Assembly (NCBI GenBank): GCA_936450465.1
Contig: OW388301.1
Coordinates: forward strand, 18,023,523 to 18,087,522
DNA from: Gibbula magus
Taxonomy: Eukaryota > Mollusca > Gastropoda > Trochida > Trochidae
Reading direction: 5' to 3'
Length of the DNA: 64,000 nt
Positions 32,801 through 44,290 of the stretch are shown here, piece by piece (within the stretch, counting starts at the first letter, position 1; each line of letters begins with the position of its first letter). Under the pieces are notes generated by a model. It did not search any database. It was given only the letters and a program-made list of their open reading frames with translations, and was not told the origin of the DNA. Both the position numbers and the translations under genes were made by a program.

Positions 32801-33164
32801 TTAATGGACAATACAACAATACGTGTCTAAGAATGCCATGCGCGTATGTGCCACATATGCATTATTTGGGTCGTATAGCAAAAGTGCAAACACGAATAAT
32901 GTAGGATTATCCAGTACCGCAGTGTTGACGGAATGTGGTAGATATTGTATCAGTGTTGATTATCATGTTAGATATATCAGGTATTGGTGTAAACTATTAC
33001 ATATGTCTAATGATAGGAATTATTAGTTATTCAAAGTCTAGCTGTATCCCTGTATCATACACGAGTTTAATAAAAATGTATTATATGGAAGGAAGTTTAG
33101 AACTCTGCTGATTACTTATACCCCACTTCCGGTCTCGTTGCTATGATCTCTGTTCTTACAAGTG

Positions 33165-33275
33165 TAGGTGTATTAGCCGATACACCTTCACTTTTTCTGA
33201 TATACCTATACTTTTTCTGATATACCGACACTTTTTCTGATATACCTACACTTTTCTCATATACCTACACAAATT
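33165..33275 (+). repeat. Short tandem repeat of about 24 bp
   Basis: About four units of CACTTTTTCTGATATACCTA-type sequence. Confidence 0.85.
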
Positions 33276-33329
33276 TCCAAATTCTAAGTGATGATACTTT
33301 ATAAAATGTCAGATTATAAATGAACATAT

Positions 33330-33392
33330 AAGGAACCTGGGATCGAACCCGTGTCCTGTTGCTTTCTGGCCGAACGACCTAACCATATGTCT
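33330..33392 (-). repeat. tRNA-like SINE fragment
   Basis: The minus strand reads GGTTAGGTCGTTCGGCC and GGGTTCGATCCCAGG: a diverged A-box arm and a B box. Confidence 0.5.
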
Positions 33393-33703
33393 TAACATAC
33401 TGAAATTTGCTTCTCCTTTTCTTAAACTTGACTTGACATTAGCCATGCAGTTTATAGCGTTAGCTGTACATTTCAGCAAGATGCACGTGCATCTGCGTTG
33501 ACAATGCCGTCATTGGGCCATATCAATTAGATTTCGAGCCCCAAACATGGGTAACCATACAACGCAGGACGGGCTGTGTTGTTACAGACGAGGCCGTATT
33601 TGGGTTGTGCGTTTCATGCACAAGCTTGTTTACAGCTGTATTTGTTTAGAAATATTATGAAATAGTATCCGTTTACACTCGACCGTAAGTGGGGTATAAG
33701 ACA
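33393..33703. other. No feature recognised
   Basis: Nothing assigned between the tRNA-like fragment and the hairpin. Confidence 0.4.
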
Positions 33704-33848
33704 GATATACCCATACTTTTCCCGAGTGTATCAAATAATACCCTACACTTTTCCCCGTTGGAGCCTTACTCGGCTCCGCCTCGTAAGGGCCCCACGGGGA
33801 AAAGTGTAAGGTATCATTCGATACACTCGGGAAGAGTATGGGTATATC
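33704..33848. repeat. Long hairpin, arms about 66 bp
   Basis: GATATACCCATACTTTTCCC and ACACTTTTCCCCG in the left arm face CGGGGAAAAGTGT and GAGTATGGGTATATC in the right, with about seven mismatches and a GC-rich turn (CTCGGCTCCGCC). Overlapping short frames on both strands come from the symmetry. Confidence 0.92.
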
Positions 33849-34020
33849 TCTCACTTGCCCACAAAATTAAGCGAAATTGCCGACAGAACGCTAAAAGAAA
33901 TATTTCCGTAAGTCATGTACCATTGTGATTTCGGTGAGACCATGATGATGTCATAACTGCACTTTGTTGTGACGTCACACTTGCAGCGGTATCGCACTCA
34001 TCTGATGTTGCAATATATAG

Positions 34021-34181
34021 AGGATATCTGTCTTTTCTTGACTAATACCATGTTTATCTCATCGAGTGAGGTAGAAAGGTTATATTTTCACGAGTGGCGC
34101 AGCCACGAGTGAAAATATATAACTTTTCTACCTCAAGAGATGAGATAAACATGGTATTTGTCAAGAATTGACGGATATTCT
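34021..34181. repeat. Long hairpin, arms about 75 bp
   Basis: TAATACCATGTTTATCTCAT, GAGGTAGAAAGGTTATATTT and CACGAGTGGC are mirrored as GCCACGAGTG, TAACTTTTCTACCTC and GATGAGATAAACATGGTATT. The pairing extends outward through TTCTTGAC. Confidence 0.92.
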
Positions 34182-34385
34182 ATTTATTATATGATATTAT
34201 CCATGTTATTACGTCCGAAAAGGGTCGTTTTCACGCCAAGCGGCCGCAAGGAACAGCCCGTCACCACAGTAACAGGAAGGGGAACAATTAAGGTTTAATG
34301 TATGGAGAGTCTCTCATTCTGAGAAAGGTGACAAGGCAAGATTATTAGACAAAATATGGAGTACCCGAATATTGCTTGTGGTGAG

Positions 34386-34650
34386 AGGTTTAACGTCGCT
34401 TTCAAGAGTGTTTCACTTTCGTCACGGCTGCTCGTATTATTGCAGGGAGAAAGCCCGCAACGCCATGACGACTATGCATTGCGGTGAAACCTGCGAACAT
34501 CGGCTTGAACTAGGGAATCCTGCACCCAAACATTACTACATGTAGAACATTTCTCCACAGCAGACACAGTTGCCGAGCCATTGACGGGATTTGTATACCG
34601 GACCTCTTGATCCGAAGCCGGACACACTAACCACTGCGCTATCCCGCCCC
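34386..34650 (-). mobile_element. tRNA-derived SINE, diverged
   Basis: The minus strand has a tRNA-like head (ATAGCGCAGTGGTTAGTGTG) with a damaged B box. The family body contains GTTCTAC-type and CGGTTTCACC-type motifs, and the end is GACGTTAAACC. The (CTCA)n tail is lost. Confidence 0.8.
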
Positions 34651-35224
34651 CGTTATAATACTTGACAGGGTGATAAAGTTATTGAGGGATATTGTATATA
34701 CTACTCGTCCGTTCATATATAATTATTGTTATTCTAATAAATATCCAGATAGACCAGGATGTACTTTATCAATCTCGTTTAATTCTCGTCTTTAATTTTA
34801 GTTTATGATGAATCACTCAATATATTTATTCCCTTTATTAGCACAAAAGTTTTAGTTCACAGCTACAGACTAACACAATGCACGGAAACTGGTACGAACA
34901 ATAGGCATTGTATTCATTGTGCCTGTATATTGTATACTTCTATACTGACAATGTAAGTTTCTAAAAACCCACACAGTTGTTACAAACATAGATTGATATC
35001 AGGTGTCCTTCCCCTGATACTATTTTAATCCATGGTGATGACGTCAGTCTATTGTGTTAACATTGGATTATTCCTAAGAATCTCCTGGCCATATACTGCC
35101 CAAGTCAGGAGGGGTGTCAAAATTTAACATTGTTAGTCATGGCTAACCGGGTTTATTTTGAAGAGTTGTGTATTTTGTCTTGGTGTATCTGAAAAGGGTT
35201 CTAAAATATCTGAATATTTCAAAT
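34651..35224. other. No feature recognised
   Basis: A+T-rich; nothing assigned. Confidence 0.4.
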
Positions 35225-35300
35225 TATGAGACTGGATTCGAACACGCAACACTTCGTTTGTTAACTTAGCGCTTTTATCCATTAGACTAAGACGGACTGT
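35225..35300 (-). repeat. tRNA-like SINE fragment
   Basis: The minus strand carries TCTTAGTCTAATGGATAAAA (A-box arm) and GTGTTCGAATCCAGTC (B box). The acceptor stem does not pair. Confidence 0.55.
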
Positions 35301-35589
35301 TAAAATCATATGATTATTTGTCACAAAGACAACTACTAGGGTAGCATGAAAGCCAAAGGTTTTAGCTGTTAATAACATTGCTTCGCATAAACGTTCTGCG
35401 TGGCACGTGCGTGGAAGAATCCATATCATGAGGGCCGTAGCTGTACGTGTACCATATCCGACGAATTAGCACCGACATTTGCATATTTAATTTTTTAATT
35501 TAGGGGTTACATCATTGAAACGTATTGTTTAAAATGCAAAAATATAACAATGCATGTTTTATGACGTCATACATGGGGCGAGTTGATTA

Positions 35590-37148
35590 TTAGCAGCTCC
35601 GACTAAGTCGGAGCTGCTATCAGTTTTTGTGCAGTTTCCGTCGCCGCCGGTGCGTTTTGTATTCGCTATAACTTTTTTCCTAGAAGGTTTTGAGAACTCA
35701 CATACATAACTTCTTACTTATGCCCCTAGGGAATTTTTTTGACATGTTTTCATTCAAGGTCAAAGGTCAAGGTCGCGAGTTCTGAAATCGCTAAAAAATC
35801 CTTGTAAACACGATAACTTGAAACATATTTGTGCTATCAGGCTCTTATTTGGTGCATATCAACTATGGAAAAAGGCCAAGATTTGAAAAGGTTTTCGCTA
35901 ACATCCGTCAAAGGTCAAGGTCATAGCGAGGTCACAACTTAAGCATGCTTTTGAGAAAATGTCTTATTTCAACTATTAACACTTTGAATCATTTCATGAT
36001 TTTGATACACAATGAACAGTGATCACTGATTGTGTGACCTTGAATTTTAAAGGTCAAGGTCACGAGATAGGGTCAAGGTCACCAGTTCTGAAATCACTAA
36101 CTAACTTTTTTCTATGAATGTATCAACACCTCATATATATAGCTTCTTTCTTGTACACCTGGGGAATTTATTTGACATGCTCACATTCAAGGTCAAAGGT
36201 CAAGGTCATGAGTTCTGAAATCACTACACAAATCCTTGTAAACATGATAACTTCAACAACTTCTGTGCTATCAGGCCCTTATTTGGTATATATCAACTAT
36301 GGAGAAAGACTGAGATTTGAAAAGGTTTTCGCTTAAATCTGTCCAAGGTCAAGGTCACAGTGAGCTCTCAACTTAAGCATGCAGTTGTGAACATGCCTTA
36401 TTTTACCAATTAACATTTTGAATCATTACTTGATTGTTATACACAATGAAAAGTGATCATTGACTGTGTGACCTTGAAGATCAAAGGTCAAGGTCACGAA
36501 ATATGGTCATGGTGACCAGTTGTGAAATCTCTAAATAACTTTTTTCCAAGAAGGTATTAACACCTCATATACATAGCTTCTTTCTTATAAATCTGGTGAA
36601 TGATTTTGACATGTTCACATTCAAGGTCAAAGGTCAAGGTCATGAGTTCTTTAATTACTACAATAATCCTTGTAAACATGATAACTTCAAACATGTTTGT
36701 GCTGTCATGCTCTTATTTGGTATAAATCAACTATGGAGAAAGACCAAGATTTGAAAAAGTTTTCGCTAAAATCTGTCAAAGGTCAAGGTCACAGCAACGT
36801 CACAACTTAAGCATGCTATTGGGATATGCCTTATGTTAACAATGAACACTTTCAACACTTTCATTGATGGTGTGACCTTGAAGGTCAAAGGACAAGGTCA
36901 TGAGATATTGGTTAAGGCCATGTTAATCCTTTGATCCAATTTTGAAATCAGAAATGGGTTTTAAGAACAAACTTGTGAAAAGTGACCCCAGTGATGATTC
37001 AACTTGTTAGAATAACTTGAATAATGAAAATATTTTTGTCCAAAAAAATTCCCATTTTATTTATGCTGAGGAGAAGGCGGAACAGGGAAGGAACCAAAAG
37101 TTCCGGAGCTGCTCTGCTTTTGCGGTGTCCCGCAAACGCTCTTCTAGT
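35590..37148 (+). repeat. Three-unit array of about 434 bp, rich in AGGTCA
   Basis: It begins with the hairpin AGCTCCGACTAAGTCGGAGC and ends GCTTTTGCGGTGTCCCGCAA. The inner units repeat at about 434 bases (GTGCTATCAGGC-type phrase at 35831, 36264 and 36699). Every unit carries TCAAGGTCAAAGGTCAAGGT and further CAAAGGTCAAGGTCAC motifs. Non-coding. Confidence 0.9.
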
Positions 37149-37189
37149 TTGTTTATTTTTTTAATCAACTAAAACCAACTATAGCCAAC

Positions 37190-37940
37190 AAGAGTCATCA
37201 GAAGATGACATATTCCACCGGTTCCACACAATTTTTAAAACACATCTTTGACAGATACTTGTGTATCTACAACCGTACTTCAGTTAGTGGGTATTACAGA
37301 TGCTGAGTTTAAGGTATGTTAAGGGTTTTAGACTTCTGCTCAAGTAGCAGTCAAAATCAACAACAACCAACATCCCTCTCATGTTTCTATGGAAACAGAA
37401 AAAATACATTTTTCAGAAAAAAATCTGAAAATATCAGAAGGCACCATTTCAGTTAGTGGGTAATACACATGCAAAGCTTCAGTAAGATATGTTGAACGGT
37501 TTTGGAGCTGTGCTACGGAAACGAACCTGTCCCTGACAAAGTCCAAATTCAACAAGTTTCTATGGAAAGGCAAAACAAAATATTTTCAGAAATCTAAAAA
37601 TATCAAAAGGCACCACTGCAGTTAGTGGATAACACACATGCAAAGTTTCAGGAAGATATGATGAACGGTTTTTGAGCTGTGCTCCGGAAACGAACCTGTC
37701 CCTGACAAAGTCCAAATTCAATATGTTTCAATGAAAACGACCAAAAATAAAATGTTCAGAAATCTAAAAAATATCAAAAGGCACCACTTTAGTTGGTGGG
37801 TAATACACATGGAAAGTTTCAGAAAGATATCATGAACGGTTTTCGAGTTCTGCTCCGGAAACGAAATGATTACGGACGGACGGACAGACGGACATGATGA
37901 TGACTATATCCCACGGTATTCATACCGGTGGGATAGAAAT
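37190..37940 (+). repeat. Array of about 170-bp units with terminal hairpin
   Basis: Units share TATCAAAAGGCACCAC, GAACGGTTTTTGAGCTGTGC and CCGGAAACGAACCTGTCCCT (phrase at 37494, 37664 and 37835). It closes with GGACGGACGGACAGACGGAC and the hairpin TATCCCACGGTATTCATACC. It is distantly similar to the array at 22870-28171 (CGGAAAC, CAAAGTCCAAA, ATGGAAAC). Confidence 0.88.
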
Positions 37941-39382
37941 GTTTGTATATGTATTCCTCGTAGTAGAATCTGATGAATTATGGATGGGATATTGTGAGAC
38001 CAGATAATAGCTAATATTTTCAGATTGCCTCTTTAGGATCTTTAGTATCGTGCACAAACACTATTCGTGATTAGCATTGCTTCACGTTTTATACAGTGCT
38101 TGGCCAGAATAATATACGCAAATCAGGACGTAATGGCGACCACGTTAGAGAAACAACTCTTTTCACCTCACGTTTGGAAAGGGATGATAGATTTATCATC
38201 CACTTGTCTTATCGATATCCGTATTTAGGAATCCGTATGTCTATTTTTAGCTCAACATCATTTGTCATTCAAAATTCATGAACAGTCATACTAGCTGAAG
38301 TAGAAGGTAGTTGTAATTAAGGAAGGGGTTTATAATACTTGAAACACTCTCAGAAATGATGGGATATATGTAACAAAACAAGTATTTTTGTCAATGCTGT
38401 TCATATCAAGGTTCAGTTGAAAAATGGAAAGTTTGGTTAGGATGAAAATGATGTGCTTTGCGAATTTTATTATGGCCACACATGAACCCGATATTGTAAG
38501 TAAAATGAAGGTAAAACGTAGGTAAAGGAAACCTACACAAGATATCAAATAGAGTGAAAGAACAAGGGCAGCCATTGATTGCAATAATTCCGGAGTCTCT
38601 TTGGCGCGAACCAGAAAATTTATATATTAAGGCAAATGTAATGTGGATAGAAATGACTTGAACACGCTTTGGGAATAACATATAAAATACGGTATTTATT
38701 TGACCCAAATAGTTTGACTTTACAAATCTGTTTTCTATAGATATTTAAATTTGCAAACTGTTTTTGATATTCTTCAAGTATGGTGTTTAATATCTCCTGT
38801 CGGATTCATTCCTCTTTATATCACCTTATAAAATTTAAGCGCACCATTAACGTATGAAAATTGAACTGCCGCAGCGCTTTGCATGTAATCTGTCTTCCGA
38901 GATCTAAGAGCATTAAGGAGAAAATATCGCTGCGCCCAATGGCAATACTGTAGCGGCAATCAATGCATGAATAAATGTCTCCCTAATGGAAGTAGTTGCA
39001 GAAAGAACTCCTGGAGAAAAGGTTTCTATGGTTGTGTAAAGGACTCATCATTTCTCTGATTGATTCTTCAGAGTGTTTGATTGAGAGAGCAAACATCTTT
39101 CGTGAGACGGTTTACATCTTTGTGACTGAAGTGCCAACGAAGCCCTAATTCGTTAATGCTCCATTTCCAATTCATGTATCCGCCACTGCTCTAACACCTC
39201 TGTATATAAACAAGTAAGTGGGAATCGACAACATTTCCTCCTACAGACTAGAAATGTGAATATATCTTTGTTGATAGTTGAGTTAAAACATTCACCATGA
39301 TTCTCAATACAAATACTACGTCTTCACTGTTACAAGGGAGTACAAGTCTGTACTTGAAAATTTGATTTTATTTCATAGTCAT
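37941..39382. other. No feature recognised
   Basis: No exon, repeat family or RNA gene recognised. Short frames on both strands have ordinary composition. Confidence 0.4.
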
Positions 39383-39900
39383 TCCTTTGAATTTTTATCC
39401 GGAAAACTCGAATTCGAAGCGGACAATATGAAACCCATTTTCAAAGGATAGATATAAGATGGTGGAAAGTTTGCGAAAGACGAACTCCATTTTCTATTTG
39501 TTAGGCACTCTTACGATGATTTATGGAAAAAAGTTAATCACATTGATATCTTTCAAAACCTCCTTCTTTAGCATTTAAACAAATCCTTTCTTCTGATAAC
39601 AATAACAGCTTTCCTATACTTGCACAATGTATTACATATTCCATATCTCATCGAGATAATAAGTTAAAATCAAACACCTTTGTATTCGTTGTATTCGTTT
39701 TATTCTTTATTGAACTGTTGATTAATAATGCATGTAACCCAAATTTATATGGGCCAGAGGCCTAGAATACAATAAGGAAATTTGACGTGACTACTCTGAA
39801 CATATTCCTTGGAATTTTCATTCGGGGAAATATCGCATTCGGAGCGGACAATATGAAACCTGTTATAAAAGGATAGATATAAGATGGTGGAAAGGTTGCA
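39383..39900 (+). repeat. Direct duplication, two blocks about 419 bp apart
   Basis: 39383-39480 and 39802-39900 share GCGGACAATATGAAACC and AAAGGATAGATATAAGATGG. The sequence between them is not shared. Confidence 0.8.
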
Positions 39901-40335
39901 TTGATTGGGTAAACAAAAAGTGTTACCTCAAAGGCAAATAACATTCAGTGACCAAAGCTGGTTCTATGTAAAAAAATGAAATTTGTAATGAAAAAGGTTC
40001 AGTGGATATGCGATCAAATACTTAAGAAAAACAACCGGAAGGCAAGGAACTTTTTGTAAATGAGAAAAAGGAAAATGCCAAGAAAAAACAAGGTGTTGAT
40101 TTTGACTAAAAGAATAAAACAGACAAACGACTACACAGTAGAAACTTCCTTTATTCGGAAATAAAAAGGAGATATGTTTATGTTCTTTGTTTGTGAAACT
40201 AGGATCAAACCTAAATGTAAATTAAAGTCACTGGCTCTGTACATCAACAGATCTTTATAAAGATACATTATATGTAAAATTTAAATTTGGTGACTCTGTG
40301 GCCCATAAGAAAGGCAATGAGTTCTTCTCAGTGGT
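39901..40335. other. Diverged repeat traces
   Basis: 40200-40330 holds GGTGACTCTGTGGCCCATAA, a worn trace of the minisatellite core read on the minus strand. Nothing else. Confidence 0.35.
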
Positions 40336-40505
40336 TAGCGCGTTCGGCTTCGGATCAATAAGTCCGGGGTTCGAATCCCGACAGGGGCATGGCATCTTTG
40401 TTTGCAGTAGAGAACTGTTCTACATGCAGTAAGGTTTGGGTGCAATGCTACACTGAATTTCAGCGTAGTACCACCCATGGTTCGCTAGTTCCAGCCCATG
40501 CCCTC
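40336..40505 (+). mobile_element. SINE, 5' two thirds
   Basis: CAGTGGTTAGCGCGTTCGGC and GGGGTTCGAATCCCGACAGG form the tRNA-like head, followed by AGAGAACTGTTCTACATGCA and TTTCAGCGTAGTACCACCCA. The 3' tail is absent. Confidence 0.88.
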
Positions 40506-41100
40506 ACAGAAAGAGGAGTGTTCCTTTGCTAATTATAAAATATGAATAGGGGAACTACCTCCAAATTTAACTTTCTCTTTGATGACATAGCAGTAATATC
40601 ATTTATCTCGACTTGCACAGCAATGTCGGTTACCCATTGGTCAAAACCGGTCACGTGCCGTAGGTATATTTTACTATGTTAAACTGGGTCACGCGCGCCC
40701 CTAGCAACAATATACCTTCAAGAGTTATCTCCCTTGTTTGTATTGTATGTAAACAAACGCTAGCGCTAGATCAAACGAATGTTTACAGTGAATGAAGCAT
40801 TTCGCATCTCATAGTACGGAGTAAATTAATGAAAAACGGGGGAAAATACATTCTCAAAGCACGGTCAAGGCAAACGATCAAAGTGCACGTCTGTTGAAAG
40901 AATCCTTTATTAAAAAAATGAGTGAGAATGAAAGTTTCGAGGATTTTAATGAAGCGAGATTGAATGGCGTTCTGTCAGTTTTTACCTTGAATGTCAGACG
41001 TCACTTTACACTGTAAATTCCCTTGAGAACATCAGGCATCGTTACTTGAAGTCTCCCCTTGTAAATCTAAATGTCTAGGCCCCATCGAAGTGTCAATTCG
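40506..41100. other. No feature recognised
   Basis: No assigned feature. Confidence 0.4.
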
Positions 41101-41600
41101 GTGCAGCTGTTAGGCTACTTGGCACAAGCGCGTTTCATCTCTCTCCGTTTATCAGCGAGTAGATGATTCTGAGAAAGATCACATTGGTAAAGCCATCCAG
41201 AGTATATTTCTGTAAATCCACTTGCTCGATCTGCCCCCATCTTGTACTAGCTCGACTTTGATGCCAGCGTTTCAAAACGTCATGCTTTCTCGCCCGGTCC
41301 CGAAGTCCGCCATTACACTTCCTAGCGGCGGCCTTGAGGCGTTGATTATAGGGGTCAGCATGGAATACCTTGTTGAAAATTCATTGGCAAAACACTGCAA
41401 CTGCTACACCTGCCACTACTCTACCGGTGTACTATTAACAATCGCCAAGTTCACTTTAACAAGTAGACTGTCTAGGTGTTGATCAACAGTTTCGTTACGC
41501 CAACCTGTCCTCTCTCGAACGTCTCTAAGGTGGAATGTGTATGCAAGGTCGCGTGACCGTTGCAACGGATATGAGAAATTCCCGTTTCAGCTACTGTTGT
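41101..41600. other. GC- and CpG-elevated stretch, function unknown
   Basis: Markedly richer in CpG than its surroundings (for example CTAGCGGCGGCCTTGAGGCG and TCTCGCCCGGTCCCGAAGTC). An 86-codon plus-strand frame lies at 41222-41482 and shows no known motif. It could be part of a transposon or an unmethylated regulatory stretch; neither can be shown. Confidence 0.3.
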
Positions 41601-41810
41601 GATTAATTTGTAAAATTCCGTGCTTTCTGTCTAGAACCGTTGCACGGAACTAGACCAAACTTTTTGTGCTGAATACACTGACATCAATAACAAATTTGTA
41701 AGTAGAGTAATAAAAAAGTTACACTGGCATGTTCTGTCGCCATTTTGATTCTCTGTTTCTTTAACTCAAGATTTAAGGCATTTACTGAGGGTGCTCGTCG
41801 AGATAAATAC

Positions 41811-41949
41811 GTTACCATGTGTCCACGAGTTTGATATGTAGATTTATCATGTGTCCGAGTTAAATATCAAACTCGAACTTCGTTCTCGTTTGATATTTAA
41901 CCCGGACACATGATAAATCTCCATATCAAACTCGTGGACACATGGTAAC
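41811..41949. repeat. Long hairpin, arms about 65 bp
   Basis: GTTACCATGTGTCCACGAGT and TTTATCATGTGTCCGAGTTA are mirrored by TAACCCGGACACATGATAAA and ACTCGTGGACACATGGTAAC. The turn is GAACTTCGTTC. Only a few mismatches. Confidence 0.94.
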
Positions 41950-42112
41950 TTATAATATGTAATAACACTTACATCAAGTGTACTGTCTAACAAACATTTG
42001 CTCATTTAGTGATTTGAACGCATTTATAAAACATAACCAAAATAGAATTCACATACTATTATAACAGAAAGTAAGTAAAATGATGTGTTGCAGCAGTTCC
42101 TCAACATATTAA

Positions 42113-42467
42113 AGGGGCAGTAGCACGTTTTTCGTAAATTTTATTTTTTTCAAATTTCAGATTTATAATGATTGTTTATGTCATCTATATTTACTTTAGA
42201 GGGTTAAAAATCTTATTCCACAAACCAATTATCCGTAGTGGTAATAACCGTGTTGCGTATAAAGCACAAATTCCATGGCGGTCATATTTATGTGAACACA
42301 TTTTATTATTTATTATGCCAAAAACGATTCCCATGGCTTTACGAAACCATGTACACTCATTTTTAAATTGATTTTCCGAAGAGAGAAGTGTGTTTTACTA
42401 TTGGTGACATTATTTTCAAAATACACTTCATTGACTTATCACATAGAAACAACGGATTACTGACACT
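42113..42467 (+). mobile_element. TTAA MITE family 1, copy 4
   Basis: TTAA at 42109-42112 and 42468-42471. The left end AGGGGCAGTAGCACG is intact and the right end is worn; 355 bp. Confidence 0.82.
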
Positions 42468-42471
42468 TTAA

Positions 42472-43644
42472 AGATGTGTATATAATACTGACAATAAACA
42501 CAGGCAAAAGGTAAAATAATGAACTGAAATGAAGCCTTGGTATAATAACGACACACTATTTTTGATCGAAACTCCAAGGCCATTGATGTGTATAAAAGAA
42601 AAGCGCTGATTTGATCTATAGATCTCTGTGATTGGTATTTATATTTAGAGCAAATCGACTATTTCAAATGGAAAACCGCAAGGGATACAGTTTGTAAGAA
42701 AAGAGTGTGAATCAAGGTGGCCTTGCTTCCAGAATGATTTTCTTCTAAAGCAAAATACCGTGTAAGCTGAAATGGTATGTGCAGATTCCTTCGCCAATAG
42801 GAATTATATATAAATTGTAGACTTAGTGACTTTGTGGCCCCTATTAAACATCACAGGACCTTCTCCATTGAGTCTATTGTTTTTTTTTAAAGCAAGTTAA
42901 ACTCAGAAAGATGTAATGTTGTGAAAAGATGACTTGGTCAATGCGGATTATAAAAAGAAGATACCTTAACCGTCTGACAAATACTTATTTAAAGCCATTT
43001 AATGACCATATAGTGCTTATCTATGAAAGCCTGATAAGTAAACATTGTTCTATGGTTTAGACAAATTCCTTCAGTAATTATAACTATTTCAGTATTGAGT
43101 GTTTGAGTTTTGTTGTTTTTTCAATTGGATAGCATTCAATTTCGTTACTTTTCCATAGTTTTACATTCTTTTAAAGTTTAAGATAGCTGAAACAGACTTT
43201 GACCGCTTATGTTGAGACTTGTGTAGTGTTTCTTACTTCAACAAAGTACACAACTAAATAGATTTATGTTGGTGTGAAATATAGAAGTGACGTCATTGGC
43301 TTTCAGAAAGTAGAAAGATAGATGTTATTTACTGAAGTCTTGGGTACAATCATGTAATGTAATCATGTAGTCATGCAATCCGTCTTCATTGTGGTTAAAA
43401 TGTATAAAACTTCCACATCCATTACCTGTATCCTGGAAATGTCAAATAGAAAAAAAAATCAAAATGAAGGATTCACGTTTTGATGACTTTATTGAGACTC
43501 GCGTTGTCAAAAATGGTCATTGAAGACCCAGGAGATGTTTAATCATTTGGAGAGTAAATCTTTGATAGCTTTTACTGACAGCGCTAATCACATCTGGCAA
43601 TGGTCAATATTTCCACCTTTATATTAGCTCTTTCCACGAATAAA
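42472..43644. other. Diverged repeat traces only
   Basis: 42760-42880 resembles the minisatellite core on the minus strand (GACTTAGTGACTTTGTGGCC). 43460-43620 is related to 49250-49420 (GGATTCACG.TTTGATGA and following). No exon. Confidence 0.35.
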
Positions 43645-43937
43645 GGGGTGGAGATAGCGCAGTGGTAACGAGTTCGGCTTCGAATCAGGGGCTCAGCAAC
43701 TTTGTCTGTTGTGGAGAACTGTTGCATGCAGCAAAGTTTGGGTGCATTGCTTCACTGAATATAAGTGCACTACCATCGATGGTTCGTTATTTCCAGTCGA
43801 TGATTGCAGGTTTCTCCGCAATGCAAAGCCACAATGGTTTTGCGGGTTTTCTCCCTGAAATAATACTACCAATCTTGGCAAAGTGAAATACTCTTGAAAA
43901 CAGAGTTAAACCCCATTTATACCTCACCTCACCTCAA
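43645..43937 (+). mobile_element. SINE, old copy
   Basis: The head GATAGCGCAGTGGTAACGAG keeps the A box while the B box is deleted. The body motifs and GTTAAACCCC are present; the tail is (CCTCA)n. Confidence 0.82.
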
Positions 43938-44019
43938 CAGATAAACTGGAGAGTTATAACGCTGAAATCTTCTGTACAGCCTGCTTGGCCTAATGCGGTA
44001 ATAAGTTGTGCTATCAAAG

Positions 44020-44290
44020 ACTTTCGCCCCTCATTTATTTTCCTTATGTCATCTTCTTCTCAAGAACTCCAACTGTTAGGATGCTAAAATCTTGAGAACA
44101 AACTATTTGACCAATGGGGATTATAAATGGTAGATGTGGTGACATTATGGCCTATTTAAGGGTCCCAAGTCCTAGGCTTATTTTCTATTTTCACCTTCTT
44201 CCGAAGTACTCAAAACCTTAGGAGATGAAATCGTGTGTACAAACTTGTTGGCCAACCGGATTTGTAGGTTGTAGAAACGTGCCGGTATTA
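44020..44290 (-). repeat. Worn minisatellite-core units
   Basis: On the minus strand the order of motifs (GAAGAAGGTGAAAATAG, GGGACCCTTAAATAGGCC, ATCTACCATTTATAATCCCC) follows the core of the minisatellite-type elements with much divergence. Confidence 0.65.

Noticed and set aside
33630..33928. Opposed frames of 74 and 79 codons with similar peptides
   Set aside because: They arise from the long hairpin at 33704-33848, where both strands read alike.
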